NCBI GenBank assembly: GCA_026985625.1
Contig: JALSQC010000390.1
Location: 1 to 6,941 of the forward strand
Source of the DNA: Bacteroidales bacterium
GTDB taxonomy: Bacteria; Bacteroidota; Bacteroidia; Bacteroidales; JAFGXI01
Direction: 5' to 3'
Length of the DNA stretch: 6,941 nt
The notes beneath the pieces are model-generated. The model made no database searches and was not told the origin of the DNA. It saw only the letters and a program-made list of their open reading frames with translations. Both the position numbers and the translations under genes were made by a program. Positions 1 to 5,703 of the stretch are shown here, in pieces (positions within the stretch are counted from its first letter, which is position 1; each line of letters starts with the position of its first letter).

Positions 1-1256
1 TTAAAATAAATAGCCATAAAACTATCATTAATGTCTCCGGTTCCGGTTCCTAACCAAAAATTATTTTTTAAAATATTTAATCCTGTTTTAAAATAAAATA
101 ATCGTTGAGTTATCGAGTGTCCTTCGAAATATCCTGTTTTAAAAAAAACATCTATTTGCCATATTATTTTATATATGCGCGAGTAAACCCCAAATTTATC
201 GTCGTATATATAATTAGCACAACCGTTTTCTATAAGGTTAATATCATGTTTTGTTAGTTTTGATATTCCTACAGAATCTTTTCTGTAACCTTTTGATGTT
301 AAATAACGTTTTAAAGTATATTTTATGCGTTGTTGTTTTTTATCTAAACTATCAATATTTATTTTACTAACTTTGTTCCACTCTTTTTTTAATTCTTTGT
401 CGCAGACATAATAATTTACAAAATTTCCGTTTTCTACAATTTTTGAATTAAAATCGAACCAATAAGGGTTGTTGTTAACGGTATATTTGTCTATGTTATT
501 TTTGTTGTAATGATAATTATAAAAATTGTTTATAATATTTTTTATGTAAAAAAACAAAATTAAAGGTAAAATTATTAAACCCAGTATATAAGTAATTTTA
601 TAAAATGTATTTCGTATTTTTAAGATTAAATAAAATAGAATAAAATATAAAATAATTGAAAAAATAATTAATCCTGTAAAAGCTTGTAATAAAATTAAGA
701 AAAATAAAAACCAAATAATTAGTAAGTAAAAAGCAATTCGGTATTTTGTTTTTTTATCATTATACAATAAATACATTAGTAAAAAAATAGATAAATCTAT
801 ATATAACGACAGTCTTATATGCGAAATAAATATTGATATTTTTCTAATATCAATATAATCGCCTTTAAGATAAATGATAAAACTTATAATTGTTGATATA
901 AAAACAGATATCGAAAAAAATAAAATAATACGTTTAATCTTACTAAAACTTAAAACTTCAGATGTGCCTATAATAAGGGGAAATAATAATAAAGGTATTT
1001 TTATTTGTATATCCTTAAAAGCATAATTAAAATTATTAGTATTAAAAAGCCAAATAAAATGCACAAAAAACAATAAACTAAAAACAAAAATGCTTTTACG
1101 CGAAAAAAACATCTTTAATTTATAAAGTATATTTTTATCAAAAACCCAAACACCAAAAAGCAAAAACTCAGACAAACTTGTATATATGCCGGATAAAGGA
1201 AGACTAATTGTTAAAATTAACAGCGAATAATAAAATAAGTCTTTAATTTTAATCAT
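1..1256 (-). CDS. O-antigen ligase/polymerase-family (Wzy/WaaL-like) membrane protein, C-terminus cut by window edge
   Basis: An uninterrupted reading frame starts at ATG 1256-1254 and gives 418 residues up to the left edge with no stop, so the C-terminus lies outside. The protein is highly hydrophobic. Likely membrane segments are at about residues 7-28, 53-71, 86-98, 109-130, 146-165, 172-190, 193-212 and 219-238, followed by a large polar loop (about 239-400). That loop holds a conserved block: SKGYRKDS (321-328), GHSITQRLFYFKTG (379-392), then FWLGTGTGD (400-408). The motif pattern 'QR-aromatic...pl.GxGtGD' after a long loop is typical of the Wzy_C/O-antigen ligase family in Bacteroidota. 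These enzymes join or polymerise undecaprenyl-linked glycans at the periplasmic face of the inner membrane. Ligase, polymerase and protein O-glycosyltransferase roles cannot be separated from sequence. No Shine-Dalgarno is visible before the ATG. The family is sure; the exact substrate is unknown. Confidence 0.82.
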   Translation of the reverse strand, partial: MIKIKDLFYYSLLILTISLPLSGIYTSLSEFLLFGVWVFDKNILYKLKMFFSRKSIFVFSLLFFVHFIWLFNTNNFNYAFKDIQIKIPLLLFPLIIGTSEVLSFSKIKRIILFFSISVFISTIISFIIYLKGDYIDIRKISIFISHIRLSLYIDLSIFLLMYLLYNDKKTKYRIAFYLLIIWFLFFLILLQAFTGLIIFSIILYFILFYLILKIRNTFYKITYILGLIILPLILFFYIKNIINNFYNYHYNKNNIDKYTVNNNPYWFDFNSKIVENGNFVNYYVCDKELKKEWNKVSKINIDSLDKKQQRIKYTLKRYLTSKGYRKDSVGISKLTKHDINLIENGCANYIYDDKFGVYSRIYKIIWQIDVFFKTGYFEGHSITQRLFYFKTGLNILKNNFWLGTGTGDINDSFMAIYF

Positions 1257-1410
1257 CGTTAAATTGAGTTTAAAAATTAACGATATATTAATATTTTTAT
1301 TATTCTAAATAAGCAAGTAATATTTAATAAAAAAACATCGCAATTGTTTTGTTCTGCTTGTAAGAGTGTTATTGATGTAAATAAAAGTTTTTAAAATAAT
1401 TTGATATAAA

Positions 1411-1442
1411 ATTGTTGATTTATTAAAATAATTGTATTTTTG
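1411..1442 (+). promoter_or_regulatory. Probable Bacteroidota-type promoter of the rplM operon
   Basis: The sequence TATTTTTG at 1435-1442 matches the Bacteroidota -7 consensus TAnnTTTG exactly. A TTG at 1412-1414 lies 20 bp upstream of it and could be the -33 element; a second TTG at 1415-1417 gives 17 bp. Transcription would then start near 1447-1450, leaving a leader of about 50 nt before the GTG start of rplM. The rest of the 244-bp divergent region (1257-1500) is AT-rich, and I see no other clear element in it and no convincing promoter for the leftward gene. The promoter call is by consensus only. Confidence 0.6.
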
Positions 1443-1446
1443 CAGT

Positions 1447-1470
1447 CCATAATTTTAAAGAGAATTATGG
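1447..1470 (+). promoter_or_regulatory. Hairpin at the 5' end of the rplM leader
   Basis: CCATAATT (1447-1454) and AATTATGG (1463-1470) form a perfect 8-bp inverted repeat with an 8-nt loop. It sits directly downstream of the predicted -7 element, so it would fold at or near the extreme 5' end of the transcript, about 30 nt before the rplM start. Such a stem could protect the mRNA from 5' decay or take part in ribosomal-protein feedback; both are inference. No T-run follows, so it is not a terminator. Confidence 0.45.
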
Positions 1471-1500
1471 CTAATTGTTATTAATTTAAAACTATTGATA

Positions 1501-1956
1501 GTGGATACATTAAGCTATAAAACTGTTTCGGCTAATAAAGCAACAGTAAATAAAGAATGGATATTAATTGATGCAAAAGATGTTGCTTTAGGCAGATTGG
1601 CATCAATAACCGCAAAATTTTTAAGAGGAAAATATAAACCTGAATTTACTCCACATGTTGATTGTGGCGATAACGTTATAATTATAAATGCCGATAAAAT
1701 AAAATTAACAGGTAATAAATGGGCAGATAAAGAATATATACGTCATTCGGGATATCCGGGTGGACAAAAATCTATAACTGCAGAAGAACTAATGAAGAAA
1801 AAACCTACTGCAATGGTAGAAAAAGCTGTAAAAGGAATGTTGCCCAAAAACAGATTAGGACGTGCTATTTTTTCTAATTTACACGTGTATGCAGGCGAAG
1901 AGCATAAACATGAGGCTCAAAAACCAAAAACCATTAACTTAAACGAAATTAAATAA
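1501..1956 (+). CDS. rplM: 50S ribosomal protein L13
   Basis: The gene encodes L13, an early-assembling large-subunit protein that binds 23S rRNA. From the GTG at 1501 the product is 151 residues, the usual length in Bacteroidota. It has the N-terminus MDTLSYKT, then GRLAS (31-35), RGKYKP (42-47), HVDCGDNVIIINA (52-64), SGYPGGQ (83-89) and the family signature KGMLPKNRLGR (111-121). An in-frame TTG at 1495 would add only Met-Ile. I prefer the GTG because family members begin with MDTLSYKT at this point. There is no Shine-Dalgarno sequence. It is the first gene of a block continuing into rpsI after 2 bp, so the two are very likely co-transcribed and translationally coupled, as in most bacteria. 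Confidence 0.97.
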   Translation: MDTLSYKTVSANKATVNKEWILIDAKDVALGRLASITAKFLRGKYKPEFTPHVDCGDNVIIINADKIKLTGNKWADKEYIRHSGYPGGQKSITAEELMKKKPTAMVEKAVKGMLPKNRLGRAIFSNLHVYAGEEHKHEAQKPKTINLNEIK

Positions 1957-1958
1957 TT

Positions 1959-2345
1959 ATGGAAACTATTAATACAATAGGAAGAAGAAAATCTGCAATA
2001 GCAAGAATTTATTTATCAAAAGGAAAAGGAAACATTACAATTAATAATAAGAAATTAGAAGAATATTTTACTATCGATCAATTACAATACATTATAAAAC
2101 AACCGTTAAATTTATTAAACGTTTCCGACGAATACGATATTAAAATAAACCTTGATGGAGGAGGATTTAAAGGTCAAGCCGAAGCAGCACGTCTTGCAAT
2201 AGCCAGAGCATTAGTTAAAATAAACGAAGAAGACAAACCAAAACTACGCGAAAAAGGATTTATTACAAGAGACTCTCGTGTTGTAGAACGAAAAAAACCG
2301 GGACAAAAGAAAGCAAGAAAAAAATTCCAATTCTCAAAACGTTAG
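1959..2345 (+). CDS. rpsI: 30S ribosomal protein S9
   Basis: The product is S9, a small-subunit head protein whose C-terminal tail reaches the P-site tRNA. Its 128 residues match the family length. It starts with the conserved GRRKSAIARI (8-17) and carries the S9 signature GGGFKGQAEAARLAIARAL (67-85). It ends in a basic tail (RKKPGQKKARKKFQFSKR, 111-128), whose final Lys-Arg is the residue pair that contacts tRNA in known ribosomes. The ATG lies 2 bp after the rplM stop, so translation is probably coupled. It is followed by the structured 98-bp spacer before rpsB. Confidence 0.98.
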   Translation: METINTIGRRKSAIARIYLSKGKGNITINNKKLEEYFTIDQLQYIIKQPLNLLNVSDEYDIKINLDGGGFKGQAEAARLAIARALVKINEEDKPKLREKGFITRDSRVVERKKPGQKKARKKFQFSKR

Positions 2346-2350
2346 TACTA

Positions 2351-2411
2351 TGGCAATACTGTTTAGTATCTAAATTGTTGAGACCGATTATTCGCTACTC
2401 GGCAATTGCCA
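2351..2411 (+). promoter_or_regulatory. Candidate structured mRNA leader of rpsB (three-way junction)
   Basis: The spacer between rpsI and rpsB folds on paper into three stems. P1 is TGGCAAT (2351-2357) with ATTGCCA (2405-2411), 7 bp and perfect. P2 is TTTAG (2362-2366) with CTAAA (2370-2374), closing a 3-nt loop. P3 is CCGA (2384-2387) with TCGG (2399-2402), closing an 11-nt loop, and can extend through TTG (2378-2380)/CAA (2403-2405) past a 3-nt bulge. P2 and P3 lie inside P1, giving a three-way junction. No T-run follows, so it is not an intrinsic terminator. S2 represses its own rpsB-tsf mRNA in Escherichia coli, so an S2-binding leader is a reasonable inference here. Nothing in the sequence proves it. 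Confidence 0.55.
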
Positions 2412-2443
2412 AATTAAGAATGTAAACAATAAAAAAATAAAAT

Positions 2444-3433
2444 ATGCCAAACATTAATTTTGACGATTTATTAAATGCAGGTGTGCATTTTGGTCATTTA
2501 AAAAGAAAATGGAACCCAAATATGGCTCCATATATCTTTATGGAACGCAATGGTATCCATATTATAGATTTACACAAAACCATTAAAAAAATTGAAGAGG
2601 TTCAGTATGTATTAAAAAATTTAGCCAAATCCGGCAAAAAAATATTATTTGTTGGAACAAAAAAACAAGCTAAAGACATAATAGCCGAAAAATGTAAAGA
2701 AATTAACATGCCATACGTAATCGAAAGATGGTCGGGAGGTATGTTAACAAATTTTCCTACAATTAGAAAAGCCATAAAAAAAATGGCTACAATTGATAAA
2801 ATGGAAACAAACGGAACGTTTGATAATATGTCTAAACGAGAACGTTTGCAAATATCACGTCAACGTGCAAAATTAGAAAAAAATTTAGGTAGTATTGCCG
2901 ATATGATAAGACTTCCGGCAGCTGTTTTTGTTGTTGATATAAATAAAGAATATATAGCTGTTAACGAAGCCCGTAAGTTAAATATTCCTGTATTTGCAAT
3001 GATTGACACAAATACTGATCCTACAAAAGTTGACTATGGTATTCCTGCTAACGACGACGCAAGTGCTTCGATAGAATTAATATTAGGATATATAATAGAT
3101 TCTATAAAAGAGGGCTTAACCGAAAGAAAAGCCGAAAGAGAAAAAGAAAACGAAAAAAGAGCAAAAAAAACTACGGCAAAAAAGGCTGAAGCTAAAAAAG
3201 CAGAAAAAACTGAGGTAAAAAAAACTACAGCTAAAAAAGCAGAAAAAACCAAAGAAAAAACAGAAGCAAAAAAAACTACGGCAAAAAAGGCTGAAGCTAA
3301 AAAAACAGAAAAAACTGAGGTAAAAAAAACTACAGCTAAAAAAGTAGAAAAAACCAAAGAAAAAACCGAAGCAAAAAAAACTGAAGTTAAAAAAGCAGAA
3401 AAAACCGAAGCAAAAAAAACAGAAACAAAATAA
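2444..3433 (+). CDS. rpsB: 30S ribosomal protein S2 with long Lys/Glu/Ala/Thr repeat tail
   Basis: Residues 1 to about 228 are a normal S2: LLNAGVHFGHLKRKWNPNM (9-27), IHIIDLHKT (38-46), FVGTKKQAK (69-77), RWSGGMLTNF (95-104), VFVVDINKEYIAVNEARKL (161-179), IPVFAMIDTNTDPTKVDYGIP (181-201, split by many known S2 variants only lightly) and a closing helix. S2 sits between the head and body of the 30S subunit and is needed with S1 for mRNA binding. The protein is 329 residues, against about 230-280 in the family. The extra part, from about 229 on, is a highly charged tail that from residue 243 uses only Lys, Thr, Ala, Glu and Val. The tail is encoded by tandem repeats (see 3171-3433) and is probably disordered or helical and solvent-exposed. 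The ATG has an A-rich leader and no Shine-Dalgarno. tsf follows after 27 bp. Confidence 0.97.
   Translation: MPNINFDDLLNAGVHFGHLKRKWNPNMAPYIFMERNGIHIIDLHKTIKKIEEVQYVLKNLAKSGKKILFVGTKKQAKDIIAEKCKEINMPYVIERWSGGMLTNFPTIRKAIKKMATIDKMETNGTFDNMSKRERLQISRQRAKLEKNLGSIADMIRLPAAVFVVDINKEYIAVNEARKLNIPVFAMIDTNTDPTKVDYGIPANDDASASIELILGYIIDSIKEGLTERKAEREKENEKRAKKTTAKKAEAKKAEKTEVKKTTAKKAEKTKEKTEAKKTTAKKAEAKKTEKTEVKKTTAKKVEKTKEKTEAKKTEVKKAEKTEAKKTETK
3171..3433 (+). repeat. 105-bp tandem repeat encoding the S2 C-terminal tail (2 full copies plus a degenerate partial)
   Basis: Copy 1 covers 3171-3275 and copy 2 covers 3276-3380; by eye they differ at three positions. A degenerate third partial copy runs from 3381 to the stop codon. 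Each copy encodes 35 residues (243-277 and 278-312). Inside each copy are two related subunits, one of 54 bp (KKTTAKKAEAKKAEKTEV) and one of 51 bp (KKTTAKKAEKTKEKTEA), each beginning with a run of eight A. The period is a multiple of three, so copy-number change keeps the reading frame. The near identity of the two copies points to recent duplication or ongoing homogenisation. Confidence 0.93.
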
Positions 3434-3460
3434 TTTTTAAACTTTAAAAATAATATTAAA

Positions 3461-4291
3461 ATGGCAAATATAAAAGCTGCTGACGTTGCAAAGTTAAGAA
3501 AAGCAACAGGTGCAGGAATGATGGACTGTAAAAATGCTCTTGTTGAAACCGACGGAGATTTTGACAAAGCTATTGACATTATCAGAAAAAAAGGACAATT
3601 AATAGCAAATAAAAGAGCCGATAGAGAAGCATCGGAAGGCGTTGTGCTTGCAAAAGTTAATGATGACCAAACTCTTGGAGCAATAGTAGTTTTAAATTGT
3701 GAAACCGATTTTGTTGCAAAAAATGCTGACTTTATTGGTCTTACACAAAAAATACTTGATGTTGCAATTGAAAATAATCCTAATAATTTAGATGAGTTAA
3801 AAAGTTTAAAATTAGACGGAAGAACAATTGGCGACCAAGTTTTAGAACAAAATGGTATAATAGGCGAAAAAATAGAACTTTCATATTTCGATAAAATAGA
3901 GGCAACTCAAGTTGTTCCTTATATACACCCTGGAAATAAATTAGCAACACTTGTTGGTTTTAACGAAAAATTAAACGATATACAAGTAGGAAAAGATATT
4001 GCTATGCAAGTTGCAGCAATGGCTCCTGTTGCTATAGATAAAGATGATGTGCCTAAATCTGTAGTTGAACACGAACTCGAAATAGGAAAAGATCAAGCAC
4101 GACAAGCAGGCAAACCGGAAGCTATGCTAGAAAAAATAGCTATGGGAAAATTAGGAAAATTCTTTAAAGAAAATACTCTTTTAAATCAAGCATTTATTAA
4201 AGATAATAAAAAAGTAATTAAAGATTATCTTAAAGAAAATGGCGAAAGTTTAACAGTTACAGGATTTAAACGTTTTACTCTAAACGTTTAA
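3461..4291 (+). CDS. tsf: Translation elongation factor Ts
   Basis: EF-Ts catalyses GDP release from EF-Tu in the cytoplasm. The 276-residue product is full length. The N-terminal UBA-like domain carries the signature LRKATGAGMMDCKNAL (12-27). The core has VLNCETDFVAKN (77-88), containing the TDFV segment that inserts near the EF-Tu nucleotide site. The later part (HPGNKLATLVGF and PVAIDKDDVP, then MLEKIAMGKLGKFFKEN) matches the two-lobed core of the family. The ATG has an A-rich leader with no Shine-Dalgarno. It is the last gene of the operon and is followed by a strong hairpin terminator. The rpsB-tsf pairing is nearly universal in bacteria. Confidence 0.98.
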   Translation: MANIKAADVAKLRKATGAGMMDCKNALVETDGDFDKAIDIIRKKGQLIANKRADREASEGVVLAKVNDDQTLGAIVVLNCETDFVAKNADFIGLTQKILDVAIENNPNNLDELKSLKLDGRTIGDQVLEQNGIIGEKIELSYFDKIEATQVVPYIHPGNKLATLVGFNEKLNDIQVGKDIAMQVAAMAPVAIDKDDVPKSVVEHELEIGKDQARQAGKPEAMLEKIAMGKLGKFFKENTLLNQAFIKDNKKVIKDYLKENGESLTVTGFKRFTLNV

Positions 4292-4307
4292 TTATAAAAA
4301 AAACATA

Positions 4308-4339
4308 AAAAAAAGCCACTTAAAAAAGTGGCTTTTTTT
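4308..4339. terminator. Bidirectional intrinsic terminator between tsf and the SPOR gene
   Basis: AAGCCACTT (4313-4321) pairs with AAGTGGCTT (4326-4334) around a 4-nt AAAA loop. A run of eight A (4307-4314) precedes the GC-rich part and a run of seven T (4333-4339) follows it, so the stem can extend to 14 bp. The T-run terminates the plus-strand operon and the A-run gives a T-run on the other strand. It lies between the tsf stop (4291) and the convergent SPOR-gene stop (4352), the expected place for a shared terminator. Confidence 0.92.
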
Positions 4340-4351
4340 ATTTACTAAAAT

Positions 4352-4792
4352 TTAATCTATATCAGGATTTATAACATCTAATACAATAAACGTATTATTA
4401 TATTTTTTTTTAATATCTTGCATAGCCCTTAAAGCCTCTGATTTTGTTCTAAAATCGCCAACTCTTACTTTAAAATTAGGTTCTTTATATTTTAAATACG
4501 GCTCAATATCAGGATATTGTAATCTAAAGTTAGAAATAAGTTGTAAAGCTCTTTGTTTAGCTTTTTGCGATGAGCCGGAATAAATTTGAATTCTATAACC
4601 TAAAGTTCCGTCATAAATCGAATGATTATAAACAATATCATTAACAATATCTTTTATTTGCGAACTTTGATAAATATTTGTTTTTGCTTTGTATTTATAT
4701 TTATTACCTACATTATCAAATACATTTTTATTGCTTTGTGCAAATAAATTTGTCGATATAAATAATATAAGGGTTAATGTTTTTATTTTCAT
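4352..4792 (-). CDS. Secreted SPOR-domain protein
   Basis: The product has 146 residues. The N-terminus is a signal peptide: a basic start (MKIK), a hydrophobic stretch and LFAQS, with likely cleavage after Ala18, the pattern common in Bacteroidota. A polar linker (about 19-63) follows, then one SPOR domain (about 65-142) with GYRIQIYSGSSQKAKQRA (65-82) forming the first strand and helix, and FKVRVGDFRTKSEALRAM (107-124) as the diagnostic second strand and helix. SPOR domains bind peptidoglycan glycan strands lacking stem peptides, often at division sites. No membrane anchor or enzymatic domain is present, so it is probably a soluble periplasmic protein. It starts 22 bp after the stress-protein gene and is likely in the same transcript. 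Its specific role is unknown. Confidence 0.85.
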   Translation of the reverse strand: MKIKTLTLILFISTNLFAQSNKNVFDNVGNKYKYKAKTNIYQSSQIKDIVNDIVYNHSIYDGTLGYRIQIYSGSSQKAKQRALQLISNFRLQYPDIEPYLKYKEPNFKVRVGDFRTKSEALRAMQDIKKKYNNTFIVLDVINPDID

Positions 4793-4814
4793 TTGTTTAT
4801 AATTTTGTGTAAAA

Positions 4815-5642
4815 TTAATAATTTGGACGAATTGATAAAATAGGAACCGGAGAATGATTTACCAATTGTTGAGCATATTTACCAAGAAAGATATTAAAAG
4901 CACTTTCGTTTTGTTCGGTCATGGCAGATATTAACTCAGCTCTTTGTTCTTTTGCATAATCGATAATTGTATCGGTAATATTTTTAGCTAAAAGCATCTC
5001 TGTTTTATATTTAATATTATTTTTTTCTACAACATTTGCTACTTGATCAACGTAACTTTGAACTTTTTTATTTATTCTTGGTTTGTTGGTTTCTCTAACT
5101 CCTATAATATGAATTGTAGAATTAAAAATTTTTGCAATATCTATTGTGTAATTTACTTTACGTCTTGTGTCTTTTGATGCATCAATGGGCATTACTATTG
5201 TTTTAAGTTCGCGACGTATATATCCGTTTCGTATTGTAATAACAGGGCAAGGTGCATTAGTAACAATTTTAAATGCATTGCTTCCCATCCAGTATTCTTC
5301 GAAACCGGAAATGCCATGCGTGCCTGCTATAATTAAATTAGAGTCGTCGTATTTGGCTTGATTACATACCTCTATATATACTTTGCCTCTACGTATTTTA
5401 TAATCGATTTTATTTGGAATTTTTGTTTTGTATTTGTTTATTATTATCTCAAAAAAGTCTTCTATTGTTGTTCCGCCAAGGTCTTTATATTCTTTTAGAT
5501 TAAATGGTTCGTCAAAGTTATTATTTTTACTAACGTGTATTAATCTAATATCAGCATCGGCATATTTTGCATATATTAAGGCGTGCTCAAAAGCATTAAT
5601 TGAGTCGCTCGAAAAATCTATAGGAACAAGAACTCTTCTCAT
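4815..5642 (-). CDS. Tandem universal stress protein (UspA family)
   Basis: The 275-residue cytoplasmic protein contains two USP domains (about 1-139 and 146-273). Domain 1 opens with VLVPIDFS (4-11) and has an intact ATP-binding motif of the form G-2x-G-9x-G-S: G107, G110, G120 and S121 in GTHGISGFEEYWMGS. Domain 2 opens with IVMPIDAS (149-156), but the equivalent loop reads M241, Q244, G254, K255, so the nucleotide motif is lost. Tandem Usp proteins with one ATP-binding half and one degenerate half are known in the family. They are linked to stress, starvation or energy sensing. The gene lies downstream of the DUF58 gene after 61 bp and upstream of the SPOR gene by 22 bp. The start ATG is unambiguous and no Shine-Dalgarno is seen. 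Confidence 0.92.
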   Translation of the reverse strand: MRRVLVPIDFSSDSINAFEHALIYAKYADADIRLIHVSKNNNFDEPFNLKEYKDLGGTTIEDFFEIIINKYKTKIPNKIDYKIRRGKVYIEVCNQAKYDDSNLIIAGTHGISGFEEYWMGSNAFKIVTNAPCPVITIRNGYIRRELKTIVMPIDASKDTRRKVNYTIDIAKIFNSTIHIIGVRETNKPRINKKVQSYVDQVANVVEKNNIKYKTEMLLAKNITDTIIDYAKEQRAELISAMTEQNESAFNIFLGKYAQQLVNHSPVPILSIRPNY

Positions 5643-5667
5643 ATTATATATTATTTAAATTGTATTA

Positions 5668-5700
5668 TAAATATACAATAATTATAACAAATTAAACAAA
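5668..5700 (-). promoter_or_regulatory. Possible promoter of the stress-protein gene
   Basis: Read on the minus strand, TTTG (5700-5697) lies 21 bp upstream of TATATTTA (5675-5668), a one-mismatch version of the Bacteroidota -7 box TAnnTTTG. The box is about 25 bp before the start codon at 5642. The region is almost entirely A and T, so a chance match is likely. Confidence 0.3.
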
Positions 5701-5703
5701 TTT

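Noticed and set aside
81..144. A 13-bp direct repeat TCCTGTTTTAAAA at 81-93 and 132-144
   Set aside because: Both copies encode the tetrapeptide FKTG within the O-antigen ligase gene in AT-rich codons; there is no sign of an attachment site or array.
2401..2410. The palindrome GGCAATTGCC as a hairpin or operator
   Set aside because: It has no loop and cannot fold on itself. Its second half is better explained as the 3' strand of P1 in the rpsB leader.
3163..3433. CRISPR-like or mobile repeat array
   Set aside because: The repeats are in frame, directly adjacent without spacers, and encode the S2 tail.
3034..3579. A 181-codon open frame on the minus strand across the rpsB tail and tsf start
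   Set aside because: It is antisense to rpsB and tsf. It is open only because lysine- and alanine-rich repeats read as Phe/Val/Ala on the other strand; the apparent hydrophobic repeats are a by-product.
5167..5658. Two short plus-strand open frames opposite the stress-protein gene
   Set aside because: They lie antisense to a well-supported USP gene and show no recognisable domain or start context.
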